Shown: positions 17,620 to 27,514, counted from the first letter of the stretch. The stretch is 34,000 bases of DNA from Symbiodinium natans (GCA_905221605.1 CAJNDS010002407.1:136001-170000), one strand, 5' to 3'. The notes: generated by a model not told the origin, from the letters alone. Program-made: numbers and translations.

Positions 17620-17687
17620 GTCTGGGTACCATCGTCGGCTCGGCGCTCGCCGTCGGTTCCGTTGCCATCATAGGACCCAAGGGATAG
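17620..17687 (+). CDS. candidate hydrophobic exon
   Basis: Acceptor CCCTAAAG, frame LGTIVGSALAVGSVAIIGPK to a TAG. Gly/Ala/Val/Ile-rich, like a membrane segment or glycine-zipper. A second frame is open through a GAT|GTTTAGG donor, so the assignment is uncertain. Confidence 0.35.
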
Positions 17688-17949
17688 GATGTTTAGGATG
17701 CTTAAGGTTTTGGGTTTGGGACTTAGGCTTTACGGTTTTGCAGAGTTAATTTGGAGGGCTTGGGGTTTATAGGGTTGAGAGGGTTGATAGGGTTTAGGGT
17801 TGATAGGGTTTAGGATACGATGCTTAGGCTTTAGGATTTTGGGTTCAGGGTTATAGGGTTTCAGAATTTTGGATTTAGGGTTTAGGGTTTAGGGTTATAG
17901 GATTTAGGGTTCAGGGTTTAGGGTTACAGGCTTACGGTTTAGGGCTTAG

Positions 17950-18942
17950 GGCTCACGGCATGGGACCTTTAACCTCGGGAGGCATTGGGCTTGGTAAGGG
18001 TTTAGGGCCGCAGGGGTCCTAGGGCTGTCTCTGTGTCTGTGTCTGTGTCTGCGTCTGTGTCTGTGTCTGTATCTCTATCTGTCTGTGTGTGTGTGTTGTG
18101 CCTTGGAACGCATGCGCATTCCCTTCACGCCTTGCGTGTGCGGTGACCCGCTCCCCACGCGCACGCATGTCACCTTCGACTGCCCGGCTATGCCTTCCCC
18201 TCTGGCTCATCGCTCCTCTGCAGAGCACCGTTTCTTGGTTCCCCTGCTTTCCGGGCTGAGTGCCCCTGAGTGGCAGCTCCCGGATGTCCCTGAGGACTTG
18301 TTGCTTGCACTCTCGGACGCCGAGACGATTGACTCTGCACTGCTGGTTGCCACCGATGGCAGCGCCTTGCATGCCCCTGAGGCTCATGATCTCTTGTGGT
18401 TCCAGCACGCAGGCTGGGGCATTGCTTGTGCACCTGGTGTAGGGTTTGGTGGGGTGGTTCCTGGGTTAGATAGGTCCTCCGCTGCAGCAGAGCGCTATGC
18501 TCTCCTCGTGTTAGCCACAGCAGCTGCCCAGCTGGGTGCGCCAGTGTGTGTTTTCACAGACAACAAAGCTTTGGTTACCGGGTTCCGATCTGCTCTTGCC
18601 CTAAACTGCGAGTTTCGAGCCTATTGGGCGCTTGTTCACCGCCTGCTTCCTGCAGGCTCCGCTGTGTACTGGGTTCCTGCACATGGCCGCCATCCCGAAT
18701 GGGAGTCGCCACTTGCTCCAGTGCCTACCGCAAAACTGCGCGCTCTCAATGAGACTGCTGACAGCGCAGCTGGTCAAGCCACTGCGCCTTTTACCCATGT
18801 TTTCGCTGCAGCCAAGATGGCTGCGGCTCAAGCTGCCTCCTGGGCAGAAAATGCGGTGACCCGCCAAGCCTTGCTTGTTGCAACCTGGCACGATGCTGTC
18901 GCCCAGGTCGCTAGAGCAGCGGGCAGGGTGAGGGACTTCTAG
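17950..18942 (+). pseudogene. 5'-truncated LINE retrotransposon ORF with RNase H domain
   Basis: The frame is open from 17950 to TAG at 18940, but the first part is repeat; coding character begins near 18095. A Cys-rich CVCGDPLPTRTHVTFDCPAM matches the CxC...H...C knuckle after the reverse transcriptase of LINEs. An RNase H domain follows with ATDGSAL (first Asp), an AERYALLVLA helix (Glu), VFTDNKALV (second Asp), YWVPAHGRHPEW, and RALNETADSAAG (final Asp). All expected acidic residues are present. Reverse transcriptase and endonuclease are absent, so this is a typical 5'-truncated, immobile copy. No start codon can be chosen. TTTAGGG repeats start 100 bp after the stop. Confidence 0.85.
18021..18096 (+). 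repeat. CTGTGT simple repeat at the LINE truncation point
   Basis: (CTGTGT)n turning into (TG)n directly before the coding part of the LINE fragment. Confidence 0.9.
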
Positions 18943-19043
18943 ACGCCTTGACTGGCTGTTACCCACACTTGTGGCAGGGTGCAGTCACGCCATACATACA
19001 GACATACGTGTGTGTTGTGTCTTCGGATTTTGGTGTGATTTGA

Positions 19044-19133
19044 GGTTTAGGGTTTAGGGTTTAGGGTTTAGGGTTTAGGGTTTAGGGTTTAGGGTTTAGG
19101 GTTTAGGGTTTAGGGTTTAGGGTTTAGGGTTTG
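19044..19133 (+). repeat. TTTAGGG tract downstream of the LINE
   Basis: About 13 perfect units. Confidence 0.95.
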
Positions 19134-19213
19134 GGATTGTCGGGCTCAGGGGGTTTTGTCCAGACTTTTCGATTTGTTTCCCAAATCCTCCTCCCTGAGA
19201 CCTTCAGCAGTCG

Positions 19214-19473
19214 GCACTTCGAGTGCCAGATACACCTCTAGGCCCTTATTCCTCTTTTTTGTTTAGGGGGGGGGGGGGGGGGGGTTTAGGGTTTAGGGTT
19301 TGGGGTTTAGGGTTTAGGGTTTAGGGTTTAGGGTTTAGGGTTTAGGGTTTAGGATTTAGGGTTTAGGGTTTAGGGTTTAGGTTTTTTTTTTTTTTAATTG
19401 GGGGGGGGTGAGTTTTAGAAGCAGCTTTAAACCAAAAAGGGCGCTCGTTTGATCCTAGGCCACTCTTGGGTCT
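19214..19473. mobile_element. TIR element, family B, copy 5, split by telomeric repeats
   Basis: Left arm CTAGGCCCTTATTCCTCTTTT (about 19238) and right arm AACCAAAAAGGGCG...CTAGGCCACTCTTGGGTCT match the two halves of family B. The centre is a G run (19266-19284), TTTAGGG units (19285-19381) and a T run. The left terminus has decayed. Confidence 0.65.
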
Positions 19474-19495
19474 GCGCCTAGATTCTTTTTTGCAG

Positions 19496-19558
19496 ACCTC
19501 GTCGTAGCATGACCCAAACCGAGGGAAAGTTGCCGCCACACAGGAGCTTCAATGACGG
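19496..19558 (+). CDS. candidate exon with strong polypyrimidine acceptor
   Basis: Acceptor TTCTTTTTTGCAG lies 22 bp after the family-B element. Open frame PRRSMTQTEGKLPPHRSFND to ACGG|GTACTGAG. Product unknown. Confidence 0.45.
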
Positions 19559-19661
19559 GTACTGAGGGATTGCCAATGTGGGTTTAAAGTTTAGGGTTAG
19601 GGTTGAAGGTCCCTACATCCTAAACCCTAAACGGTCTTAAACCCTAAAAGGGAAGTCCCAG

Positions 19662-19767
19662 CAGGAACAGCGCCCAACTATCGCGGGCAGTGGTCCCAGA
19701 TCTTCCTCGTGGCCTTTGGCCTCAAGTTCTTCGAGCGGGAGACATTGGGCCGGGGCATCTTGTTCGG
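19662..19767 (+). CDS. candidate exon, aromatic-rich, GC donor
   Basis: Acceptor AAGTCCCAG; 34 codons including NYRGQWSQIFLVAFGLKFFE, then RETLGRGILF, ending TTCGG|GCTTAGGG, a GC-type variant of the telomeric donor. It looks like a membrane-protein segment; family unknown. The other plus frames look like shadows. Confidence 0.5.
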
Positions 19768-20214
19768 GCTTAGGGTTTAGGGTTGAGGGTCTTCAGGGCG
19801 TGGAGTTTGTAAGGGGGCGCTTATAGCGCTATCATGCTAAGCGTGGCACGCTAGCCATGAGATTGTCAAGCTTACAGCTTAGTTGTGGGGCACTCTAGCC
19901 CTTAGGCTCAACGCACCACCCTCCAAGCAAGCACGACGCCTATGCGGGTTTAACGATAGTAAGGGGCAGACCCCCGAATAGTTTGATCCCCTGAAAAATA
20001 AGGACACCAATAAGGTAGCCCTAATACCATAAACCCCATATAGTCTCTGGGGAGGTTTTTTGGGGGGTGGGGCTTCATTGTGTACTGTTTGCTTGGAAAC
20101 CCAAGTTCACCCAAAACGAGGTGCTACTTCACCCACTAGGCAAGTTGTAGCCCAAAATTATGTTGTCTACTAACTTATCAGCATTGAGGGCTTATTGGGT
20201 GACTTGGTTGCTGC
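19768..20214. other. intron-like stretch without recognised gene
   Basis: TTTAGGG-like units, a small palindrome around GCGCTTATAGCGC (19817-19830), and a segment at 19975-20035 (CCGAATAGTTTGATCCCC...AATAAGGTAGCCC) that resembles 2625-2675, so another dispersed family. Nothing else supported. Confidence 0.5.
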
Positions 20215-20313
20215 CCTAAACCCTAAACCCTAAACCCTAAACCCTAAACCCTAAACCCTAAACCCTAAACCCTAAACCCTAAACCCTAAACCCTAAACCC
20301 TAAACCCTAAACC
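20215..20313 (-). repeat. CCCTAAA tract, about 14 units
   Basis: Perfect units; further degenerate CCCTAAGCCCTAA units at 20420-20510. Confidence 0.95.
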
Positions 20314-20525
20314 CTCTCTTACCCCTCTAAGCTATCTGAAGGACTCCTCCCTTGAAGACCCCGGGACCCAGAGCACACGCCATAAACCCCATGTGCCGCA
20401 AAGCTCTAAATCTCATCTAAACCCTGAACCCGAAACCCGAAACCCTAAGCCCTAAGCCCTAAACCCTAAGCCCTAAACCCTAACCCTAAACCCTAAACCT
20501 TAAGCTCCACCCTCAGAAACCGCAG

Positions 20526-20814
20526 GAGCTTCAGTATGCCGGAGCTGCGCCTTGGCATTCAAATCCCACTTTGGAGCCCCTGTCAGGTGGTCGGGCAAGT
20601 CTAGGGCTCTGGGTTTATAGGGTTTATAGGGTTTAGGGTTTAGGGTTTAGGATCTAGGGTTTAGGATTTAGGGTTTAGGGTTGAGGGTTTAGGGTTAGGG
20701 TTTAGGGTTTCGGGCATCTCGCGGCCTGGGTCGAAGGCCATGCGGACGCGAGAACACGGGGGAAGTGCAGCAAGTGTGTGGCTCCCTGGTGAATGCCTGA
20801 ACTTGCACATTTAA
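20526..20814 (+). CDS. candidate two-exon gene end, unknown protein
   Basis: 20526-20612 (acceptor AACCGCAG) has 29 open codons (ELQYAGAAPWHSNPTLEPLS...) to CTCTGG|GTTTATAGGG. 20737-20814 continues in phase (AMRTREHGGSAASVWLPGEC...) to a TAA. The intron is made of TTTAGGG-type units. Confidence 0.5.
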
Positions 20815-20895
20815 GGCTCAAGGCTGGCTGTCAACCTGGGCTTATGTTTCTGTGTAGAGTGTGGGATTGTAGGGTTCAGGCATTTGGACAACCTA

Positions 20896-20912
20896 CCCCC
20901 CCCCCCCCCCCC
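20896..20912. repeat. C17 run serving as polypyrimidine tract
   Basis: Immediately followed by AAG|CGC, the putative acceptor of the next exon. Confidence 0.9.
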
Positions 20913-20915
20913 AAG

Positions 20916-21341
20916 CGCAACAATCCGAACCCCGCATGGATAAAAGATATGCCTCTCTACTCGTACGCATCGGCAGCTCACACATTACGCTTTACGGTTT
21001 TAGTTTAGGGTACCCTTTTGAAATACTCTTGTGGCACATGCAAGGTAGGGTATCCAAAACAACAGGGCATTTGTTCAATAGTTACTGCTCACATAAGGAT
21101 TATAGAGAAGAGTTCTTGTCATGGTGGGCGGGCGCTAAGCTCTGGGCTCTTGTCGGTGCTGAGCCCTGTATTCCCCCAAGCCTTGGGGTTTAGGGTTCAG
21201 GGTTCAGGGTTCAGGGTTCAGGGTTTAGGGTTTAGAGTTTCGTGTACCATCAGCACGCTTGAGGTGACTTTCCTCACCTACATGGTGGTGCTCTCCAACT
21301 TGTCAGACAAGCTGGACTCTTCTCCTGCATCGGCGCTTAGG
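20916..21341 (+). CDS. candidate exon group, unknown protein
   Basis: 20916-20996: 27 codons (RNNPNPAWIKDMPLYSYASA...), donor ACG|GTTTTAG. 21113-21187: 25 codons (FLSWWAGAKLWALVGAEPCI...), donor GGG|GTTTAGGG. 21254-21341: 29 codons (TLEVTFLTYMVVLSNLSDKL...), donor AGG|GCTTAGGG (GC type). The first two are in phase; the third needs another donor or a missing exon. Hydrophobic, possibly a membrane protein. Confidence 0.5.
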
Positions 21342-21700
21342 GCTTAGGGATTTTGGACTCCCGGGATTTCGAGATTTTGGGCAATTTTTTAACGACTCAC
21401 TAGAGGGTTTAGGGTTTAGGGTTTAGGGTTTAGGGTTTGGGCAATTCTTACGACTCACTAGAGAAGGGTTTTGTGGCTTCAGCGCTTGGGGATTACGAGC
21501 TTGAACTGCCACCCCCTTCCCCCCCTCCAAGGCCCTAAACAACCCTAAACCCTAAGCCCCAAAGCCCGAAATCCGTTTAGGGGTTTAGGGTTTAGGGGTT
21601 AGGGGTTTAGGGTTTAGGGTGTAATCAGGGTTTAGGGTTTAGGGTTTAGGGTTCAGGGTTTAGGGTTTAGGGTTTAGGGTTTAGGGTCTTAGAAACCCAG

Positions 21701-21787
21701 GCGGCCGACATCGCGCCGGCCATGCCGCAAGCCATCGAGATCGCCGGGCGCCGCTGTGTGGATGCAGCTCGGCATCGGGAACCCGGC
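21701..21787 (+). CDS. candidate exon, 29 codons
   Basis: Acceptor AGAAACCCAG, frame AADIAPAMPQAIEIAGRRCV... to CCCGGC|GTTTAGGG, phase 0 to 0. Very GC-rich, so several frames are open. Just upstream, 21365-21470 contains a direct duplication (GGGCAATT...ACGACTCACTAGAG) on both sides of a TTTAGGG tract. Confidence 0.4.
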
Positions 21788-22309
21788 GTTTAGGGTTTAG
21801 GGCTTGGGGTTTAGGGTTTAGGGTTTGGGGTTTGGGGTTTGGGGTTTAGGGCTTAGGGCTTAGGGCTCAGGGTTTAGGGTTTAAGGTTTCGCGTCACGGC
21901 GCAAGGCTCAGGGCTTTGGACGTTGGAAGCGGCGAGGAGAACGTTAGTTTGGGTCTCTTGCATCTTTGCAACGGTTTCCAATCTGGCTCTAACTTAAAAC
22001 CACCACCATGAAACCCTAAGCCCTAAACCCTAAAACCTTAAAACCCTAAAACCCTCAAACCCTCAACAAAGAACATAAGGGTGCCTGTGTTGGGAAGCTG
22101 GCTTTGCACCCCAAACCCTAAACCTCGGACACAGAGTAGGCTTTCCCTGAATAGAAGCCCTCCATACGCCCGATCAGCCATGAAGGGTTCAGGGTTTAGG
22201 GTTTAGGGTTTAGGGCTTAGGGGCTTAGGGTTTAGGGTTTAGGGTTTAGGGTTTAGGGTTTAGGATCCTTATAACTCTACTTATAACAAGGGGGGGGCCC
22301 TCCTCCCAG
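21788..22309. other. intron-like stretch with two possible microexons
   Basis: TTTAGGG-type units flank unique sequence. Possible short exons at 21912-21942 (FGRWKRRGE) and 22158-22186 (PSIRPISHE, donor GAAGG|GTTCAGGG). No stronger feature. Confidence 0.3.
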
Positions 22310-23250
22310 GTTATCATGGGCATCGTCCTGGCCACGGCGCGGATGCCCGGAAACCCCGAAACCTTCAACCCTAAAACCCTGAAGGGTCTAGCATTTAGGG
22401 TTGAGGGTTTAGGGTTGAGGGTTTAGGGTCTCGGGTCTAGGGTCTCGGGTCTAGGGTCTAGCAGTCTAGGGTTTAGGGTTTAGGGTTTAGGGTTTAGGGT
22501 TTAGGGTTTAGACCCCCCACACTAGCACCCGCTGGGCCTTGGGCCCCACACCCCTCAGCCCAAGTCTTCAGTCTGGATCCCGTTGCCTCTCAGAAGCCTT
22601 GGTAAATAGGTTGATCTACAGGTAGACGTATAAATGCATACATATACATAATATGAATGCATATATATAGAGAGAGAGAGATGGGAAGAGAGAGAGAGAG
22701 AGAGAGCGAGAGCGAGAAAGAGAGAGAGAGAGAGAGAAAGAGATAGAGAGAGAGAGAGTCAGAGAGCGCACTCAAGCAAGCAAGCAAGAGTGAGAGAGAG
22801 ATATCAGCATATAGGTATGAGTGTAAGGATATGTATGTATATGTACATTCGAATCCTTACATGAATCCACATGATGACGTAAGCAATTTGGAGGTAGGGC
22901 CGTGGGTTTTGGAGCTTTGTGTTTTTTTTGGGGGGGAGGGGCGTCTGGGGTTGCAGGGTTTAGCGTTTAGGTGCTGAGCGGCTTCAGGGTTCATAGGGTT
23001 GGGTTTAGCGTTCAGGGTTAGAGTTCATAGCGTTGTAGGGTTACAGGGTCATAGGGTTTTACAGGGTTTACAGGGTTTATAGGATTCATAGGGTTTATAG
23101 GGTTTACAGGGTTTATAGGGGTTCTAATAGGGTTTATAGGGGTTTGTAGGGTATAACGTCCCATGAACCGCTGAGGTGGTCAGCATCTTCTTGGCGCCGG
23201 ACCGCGCGATCGATGAACTGCGGCTGCGCTCCTCGGCGGCTGCATCCTAG
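22310..23250 (+). CDS. candidate three-exon gene end, unknown protein
   Basis: 22310-22385 (acceptor CTCCTCCCAG; VIMGIVLATARMPGNPETFN...), 22559-22601 (acceptor CACCCCTCAG; QVFSLDPVASQKP; donor GTAAATAG) and 23184-23250 (IFLAPDRAIDELRLRSSAAA..., TAG stop) chain in phase. The first intron holds TTTAGGG units; the second holds the GA-repeat region and GGGTTTATA repeats. No family recognised. Confidence 0.5.
22662..22800. repeat. GA microsatellite
   Basis: AGAGAG-rich sequence with few interruptions, flanked by TATA-rich stretches, inside a putative intron. Open frames are Ser/Leu repeats. Confidence 0.95.
23036..23155. repeat. GGGTTTATA / GGGTTTACA array
   Basis: About ten 9-10 bp telomere-like units with extra TA or CA. 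Confidence 0.8.
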
Positions 23251-23451
23251 GGGCTCAGGGAGTTTATAGGGTGTTTAGACTTGTTTTAGGGGTTAGACCC
23301 CGAGTCCGCCGAGCGTTAAAGAGTTCTGTGGGTTCTGTAGGGGGTTCAGGGTTTAGGGCTAGGGTTTAGGGTTTAGGGTTTAGGGTTTAGGGTATAGGGT
23401 TTAGGGTTTAGGGTTTAGGGTTTAGGGTTTAGGGCGGTTGCTGTCCTGCAG

Positions 23452-23959
23452 ATGCTGAGATGAAGCTGAGGTGAGGAGGCAGCGCTGAAGTGTGCCTGGG
23501 TGGAAAAGCATTGCAGCCTTCTGCCTGGTTCAGGGATCAACTTGTTTTTGGCTGTAGGGTTTGCTTGCACCCCGTGAGTGTTTCTGTCGCTCAGGTGCTC
23601 GAAACCCTTCACCTGAAACCCTAAACCCTATTTATAAAACCTAAACCCTAAACAGTCGACCTTCCTGTGCAAAAGGTGCTGTCAATGTCCTTAGCCGATC
23701 GGGCGCCGTCCTCGCCGCCCGTGCGGCCGGCCACACACGCAACGCTGCAGAGGCTCCGGTTTTGAGTCTCGGGTTTGGGGTTTAGGGTTCAGGGTTTAGT
23801 GTTTGGGGCTTAGGGTTTCGGGCTTAGGGTCAAGGTAACATAGCCATGCTACTTGCTACATACTTCGCATATGTGTTGTAACATAGCTGGTTTGCGGCCC
23901 TATCAGGGTTTCCAGCGGGCAATAAACTTTAAACTTGAAAAGAATGCAGCGAGCACAGG
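23452..23959 (+). CDS. candidate exon group, unknown protein
   Basis: 23452-23470 is a microexon between TGCTGTCCTGCAG and AG|GTGAGG. 23534-23594 (acceptor CTGGTTCAG; DQLVFGCRVCLHPVSVSVAQ; donor CAG|GTGCTC) and 23676-23758 (VLSMSLADRAPSSPPVRPAT...) follow in phase. 23887-23959 (acceptor TAACATAG; GLRPYQGFQRAINFKLEKNA...) looks coding but needs a different phase. Splice words are good; family unknown. Confidence 0.45.
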
Positions 23960-24046
23960 GTTTGGGACCATAGCCAGAACACCCAGCTCACCCCAAACCG
24001 TACACCCTAAACTCACCTATGCCGTAAACCAAACCCTAAACCCTAA

Positions 24047-24213
24047 GCCCTAAGCCCTAAGCCCTAAACCCTAAACCCTAAACCCTAAACCCTAAACCCT
24101 AAACCTCTAAACCCTTATCCCTAAACCCTAAACCCTAAACCCTAAATCCCTAAACCCCTAAACCCCTAAACCCCTAAACCCCTAAACCCCTAAACCCCTA
24201 AACCCCTAAACCC
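24047..24213 (-). repeat. CCCTAAA tract becoming CCCCTAAA
   Basis: CCCTAAA/CCCTAAG units (24047-24140) followed by about nine uniform 8-mers CCCCTAAA. Confidence 0.95.
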
Positions 24214-24226
24214 TTCGGCCCGGGAG

Positions 24227-26519
24227 CCCTGGCAGGACGAAGAGGCTTTTGCCAAGCTCCGGAACGAGGTTTGGACCTCCTTCGAGGTCGCCCCGGATGG
24301 AAATCTCATGCAGGGTTTAGGGTTTAGGGTTTAGGGTTTAGGGTTTAGGGTTTAGGGTTTAGGGTTTAGGGTTTAGGGTTTAGAGCGCGGTTTGGGGATT
24401 AGTGTTTGGGGGTCTCGGGTAAGTTTGCGGGGTTTCGGGTGTAGGTTGTAGGGTTTTCAAGGTGAGCTCCTTGTTAGTCACACCTGGTTGAAGGTTTAGA
24501 CATTTAGGGTAGTTGAAAGTCGAAGCGAGTTTTAAAATATGGTCATATGGGCACATATCTATCCTATGAGCTCATTCAATCGCCACCAATGAAGCTCCAA
24601 GAGCAAGCATTACTAAGCTCTCAAACGCAACTGCTGGAGCCATGCTGCCCGTCAGTCCGAAATCCTTAGCCCCTAAGCCCCTTAAACCCTTACTCCAAGC
24701 CCACTTTCACCCTCAGGGCTCAATCCCTAAACCCCAAACCTCAAACCCCAAACCCTAAACCCCCAACCCTAAACCCCAAGCCCTAAACTCTATACCCCAA
24801 ACCCTAAACCCGAAACCCTCGTCGACCCGACTGCAAGTTGCCCCTACACAGGCGCTGAACTTCGCTGGCGATGGGTTGCCAGGAGTTGGCGACCTGCCCT
24901 CTGCCAGCAAGGGTTTAGGGTTTAGGGTTTAGGGTTTAGGGTTTAAGGTGCTTTGGTTCAGTTTCTTGCAACAGTACATGAAGTAGGTTTACACCCCTTG
25001 TACCCCCCCCCCCCCCCCCCCAAAAGGACACCCAATATGTACACTCACCAATATTGAAAAGGAACCTTCTATACACTCACCAATAACAGCAATAAAAACC
25101 CTGCTTCACATGAGTCCGATGGACGCGCTCCAAATGGTTGAGGCTTTAGGGTTTAGGGTTTAGGGGACCCTAACAATGGACCTAATTAGAGCATCACCAC
25201 ACACCTCCCCCCCCCCCCCCCCCCCCCCCCCGCCCCCCATCTGCCAGTTCGTCCAGCAAACCCTGCGTAAACCCTGAACCCTAAACCCTTAACAGAGACC
25301 CTATAAACCCTAAGCCGCATCCAGGCCCATAAATGGGGAAAGAGCCCCTACCATATTGAACTCCACAGCTGCAGGCTGCATGGGTCTAAGGTGTAGGGTT
25401 TGGGGTTTAGGGTTTAGGGTTTAGGGTTTAGGGTTTAGGCTTCAGGGTTTAGGGTTCAGGGCTAGGGCCCTGAGCGCAGGTTGGAGGATGCGCGTTGGGA
25501 GGGCCGCTGGGGCGTGGATGGTGGCTTCCTTGTCCTAGGCGCAGCTGGATGGGGGCTTTAGGGTTGAGGATTTAGGGTTTAGGGTTTAGGGTTTAGGGTT
25601 TAGGGGGGTGTTGCCTTCAGGCGTTCATAGAACTAGCCCTAAGGGTCCATGTACCTAAATCGGGAATACTTGGGCCTTAACGTACTTCCGATTTGGGGAC
25701 TTCGGGGCCCAAGCATATAAGAAGAAGGAACATGGACCATTAGGGTAATAATCCTGAGTTCAGGTTTTGGGTTCACTGAGCTAGAGCAGGTGCAAAGTTC
25801 CTGAAGTTTTAGTGGTGAGGCCGAGATTTTAGGTTTAGGATTCCTCAAAAGGAATATAGTTTCCGAATGTTACGGGATCCATTTCCTAAGACCTGAACCC
25901 TAATCCCCATACCCTCTGTACCCTATACCCCACCCTACCCTCCCCCCACTCCCCCACTCCCCCACTCCCGCCCACCCCGCCCAAACCCCAAACCCCAAAC
26001 CCTAAACCCTAAACCCTAAACCCTAAAAGAAACCTAGAATCCCCCGTGTGCCAGGAGGACTCCTCTGGCTTCCGGGTCGTTTCGGCCGCTTCTGCGGACG
26101 CCGGAAGAAGCCCAGCAGCCGCCGCTGTTTGGAGGTGGGGCTTAGGGTTTAGGGTTTGGGGTTTAGGGTTTGGGGTTTAGGGTTTAGGATTTGGGGTTTA
26201 GGGTTTGAGGTTTAGGGTTTCAGGTTTGGGGTCTTTGGCTTTCCATGCACGAGGGTTTATAGGGTTCACGGGTTCAGGGGTTTCAGGGGTTTGGGGGTCT
26301 AGGAGTTGGGGTGTAAGGGTTCGGGCTTAGGGCTTAGGGTTTAGAGTTTAGGGTTTAGGGTTTAGGGTTTTTTTTGTGTCAAAGTGATCCGCCAGAAGTT
26401 GCTTCCAGGCCTGTGCGCCCTTGCACAGAGCAGTCCTGCCAAATTTTCTTCGACGACTTTTGAGGCAAGCCGCAAATCAATCTTCAAAGACTCCTATTCC
26501 ACCAAACCCTAAACCCTAA
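24227..26519 (+). CDS. candidate nine-exon gene piece, unknown protein
   Basis: Nine islands can be chained in phase: 24227-24314 (PWQDEEAFAKLRNEVWTSFE...), 24571-24650 (HSIATNEAPRASITKLSNAT...), 24852-24912 (ALNFAGDGLPGVGDLPSAS), 25090-25136 (IKTLLHMSPMDALQM), 25325-25383 (AHKWGKSPYHIELHSCRLH), 25480-25554 (LEDARWEGRWGVDGGFLVLG...), 25790-25814, 26055-26134 (EDSSGFRVVSAASADAGRSP...) and 26396-26519, ending in a stop. Several donors are telomeric (GTTTAGGG, GCTTTAGGG). The stop TAA comes from CCCTAAACCCTAA, giving a C-terminal NPKP. Introns carry family-L and -D elements and C runs. Acceptors were chosen partly to keep phase, so the model needs testing. No domain recognised. Confidence 0.5.
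25021..25085 (-). repeat. dispersed repeat, family L, copy 2
   Basis: Reverse complement of 15026-15073, with CACTCACCAATA present twice. Preceded by a C19 run (25003-25021). Confidence 0.6.
25637..25746. mobile_element. TIR element, family D, copy 2
   Basis: CCCTAAGGGTCCATGTACC at the left, GGAACATGGACCATTAGGG at the right; interior GGGGCCCAAGCATATAA. Lies in the intron between 25554 and 25790. Confidence 0.85.
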
Positions 26520-26580
26520 ACCCTAAACTCTACACCCTAAACCCTAAACACTAAACCCTGAAACCCACAGCCTCCCTCAG

Positions 26581-26677
26581 GCCGTGCTGAATATTTCTCG
26601 GCTGCTGCGCGTGGTGAACTCCCTGGTGGCCATGATGCAGCAAGGCTTTGATGAGGACTTCTGCGAACTCAGTAGGA
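26581..26677 (+). CDS. candidate exon, helical, unknown protein
   Basis: Acceptor CCTCCCTCAG, 32 codons (AVLNISRLLRVVNSLVAMMQ..., then QGFDEDFCELSR) to AGGA|GTTTAGGG. The reverse strand reads as a typical serine-rich shadow, so strand is clear. The intron that follows contains the large TIR element. Phase does not fit the exon at 27865 directly. Confidence 0.6.
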
Positions 26678-26712
26678 GTTTAGGGTTTAGGGTTCAGGGT
26701 TTAGGGTTTAGG

Positions 26713-26868
26713 GTTTAAGGGTTTAAGGGTTCAGGGTTTAGGGTTTAAGGGTTTAAGGGGTTAAGGGTTTAAGGGTTTAAGGGTTTATGGGTTTAAGGGT
26801 TTAAGGGTTTAAGGGTTTAAGGGCTTACGGGTTTAAGGGTTTAAGGGTTTACGGGTTTAAGGGTTTAG
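26713..26868 (+). repeat. TTTAAGGG array (8-bp telomere variant)
   Basis: About 19 units of GGGTTTAA with few substitutions, a locally uniform variant of TTTAGGG. Confidence 0.95.
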
Positions 26869-26870
26869 GG

Positions 26871-27514
26871 TTGGGTTCGGCCGGTCCACACTAACAGTCA
26901 CCACCAGCAGACCCACAAATAAAAGCACCCGGTAAATGCCAAAAAATTGACTGAGATTCCTGCTATTCCTGGTGCTGTTCCTGGTGCTATTTCTGGTGCT
27001 ATTTTTGGTGCATTTTTTTTGTGCTATTCCTGGTGCTATTTCTGGTGCTATTTTTTGTGCTATTGTTTGTGCTATTTCTGGTGCTATTTTTTGTGCTATT
27101 GTTTGTGCTATTTCTGGTGCTATTTCTGGTGCTGTTGCTGGTGCTATGTGACTAACAATCACCATCAGCAGACCCACAAAAAACAGCACCCGGTAAATGC
27201 TAAGCTGATAAAATTGACTGGGATTCCTGGTGCTATTGATGGTGCTATTGTTTGTGCTATTTCTGGTGCTATTTTTTGTGCTATTCCTGGCGCTATTTCT
27301 GGTGCTATTTTTTGTGCTATTGTTTGTGCTATTTCTGGTGCTATTTCTGGTGCTATTTCTGCTGCTATGTGACTAACAGTCACCACCAGCAGACCCACAA
27401 AAATAGGCACCCGGTAAATGCTAAAATTGACTGGGATTCCTGGTGCTATTTTTGGCCTGTGTGTTATAAGGCCACGGCGTTATTTGACTGTTAGTGTGGA
27501 CCGGCCGAACCCAA
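26871..27514. mobile_element. 644-bp TIR element with internal tandem repeats (family M)
   Basis: Perfect 30-bp terminal inverted repeats (26871-26900 and 27485-27514), beginning TTGGGTTCGGCCGGTCC. Both sides carry GTTTAGGG (26863-26870, 27515-27522), compatible with an 8-bp duplication but also with the surrounding repeat. The interior has three spaced copies of CACCANCAGCAGACCCACAAA...CCCGGTAAATGC (about 26895, 27153, 27373), separated by 12-bp units of the type TTTCTGGTGCTA. The Cys/Tyr/Phe/Trp-repeat frames inside are translations of that minisatellite. No transposase. Confidence 0.85.

Noticed and set aside
18019-18433. Minus-strand frames opposite the LINE fragment
   Set aside because: Shadows of the RNase H frame and of the CTGTGT repeat.
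26947-27494. Cys/Tyr/Phe/Trp- and Ala/Pro/Ile-repeat open frames
   Set aside because: They are translations of the 12-bp minisatellite inside the TIR element, open on both strands, without coding character.
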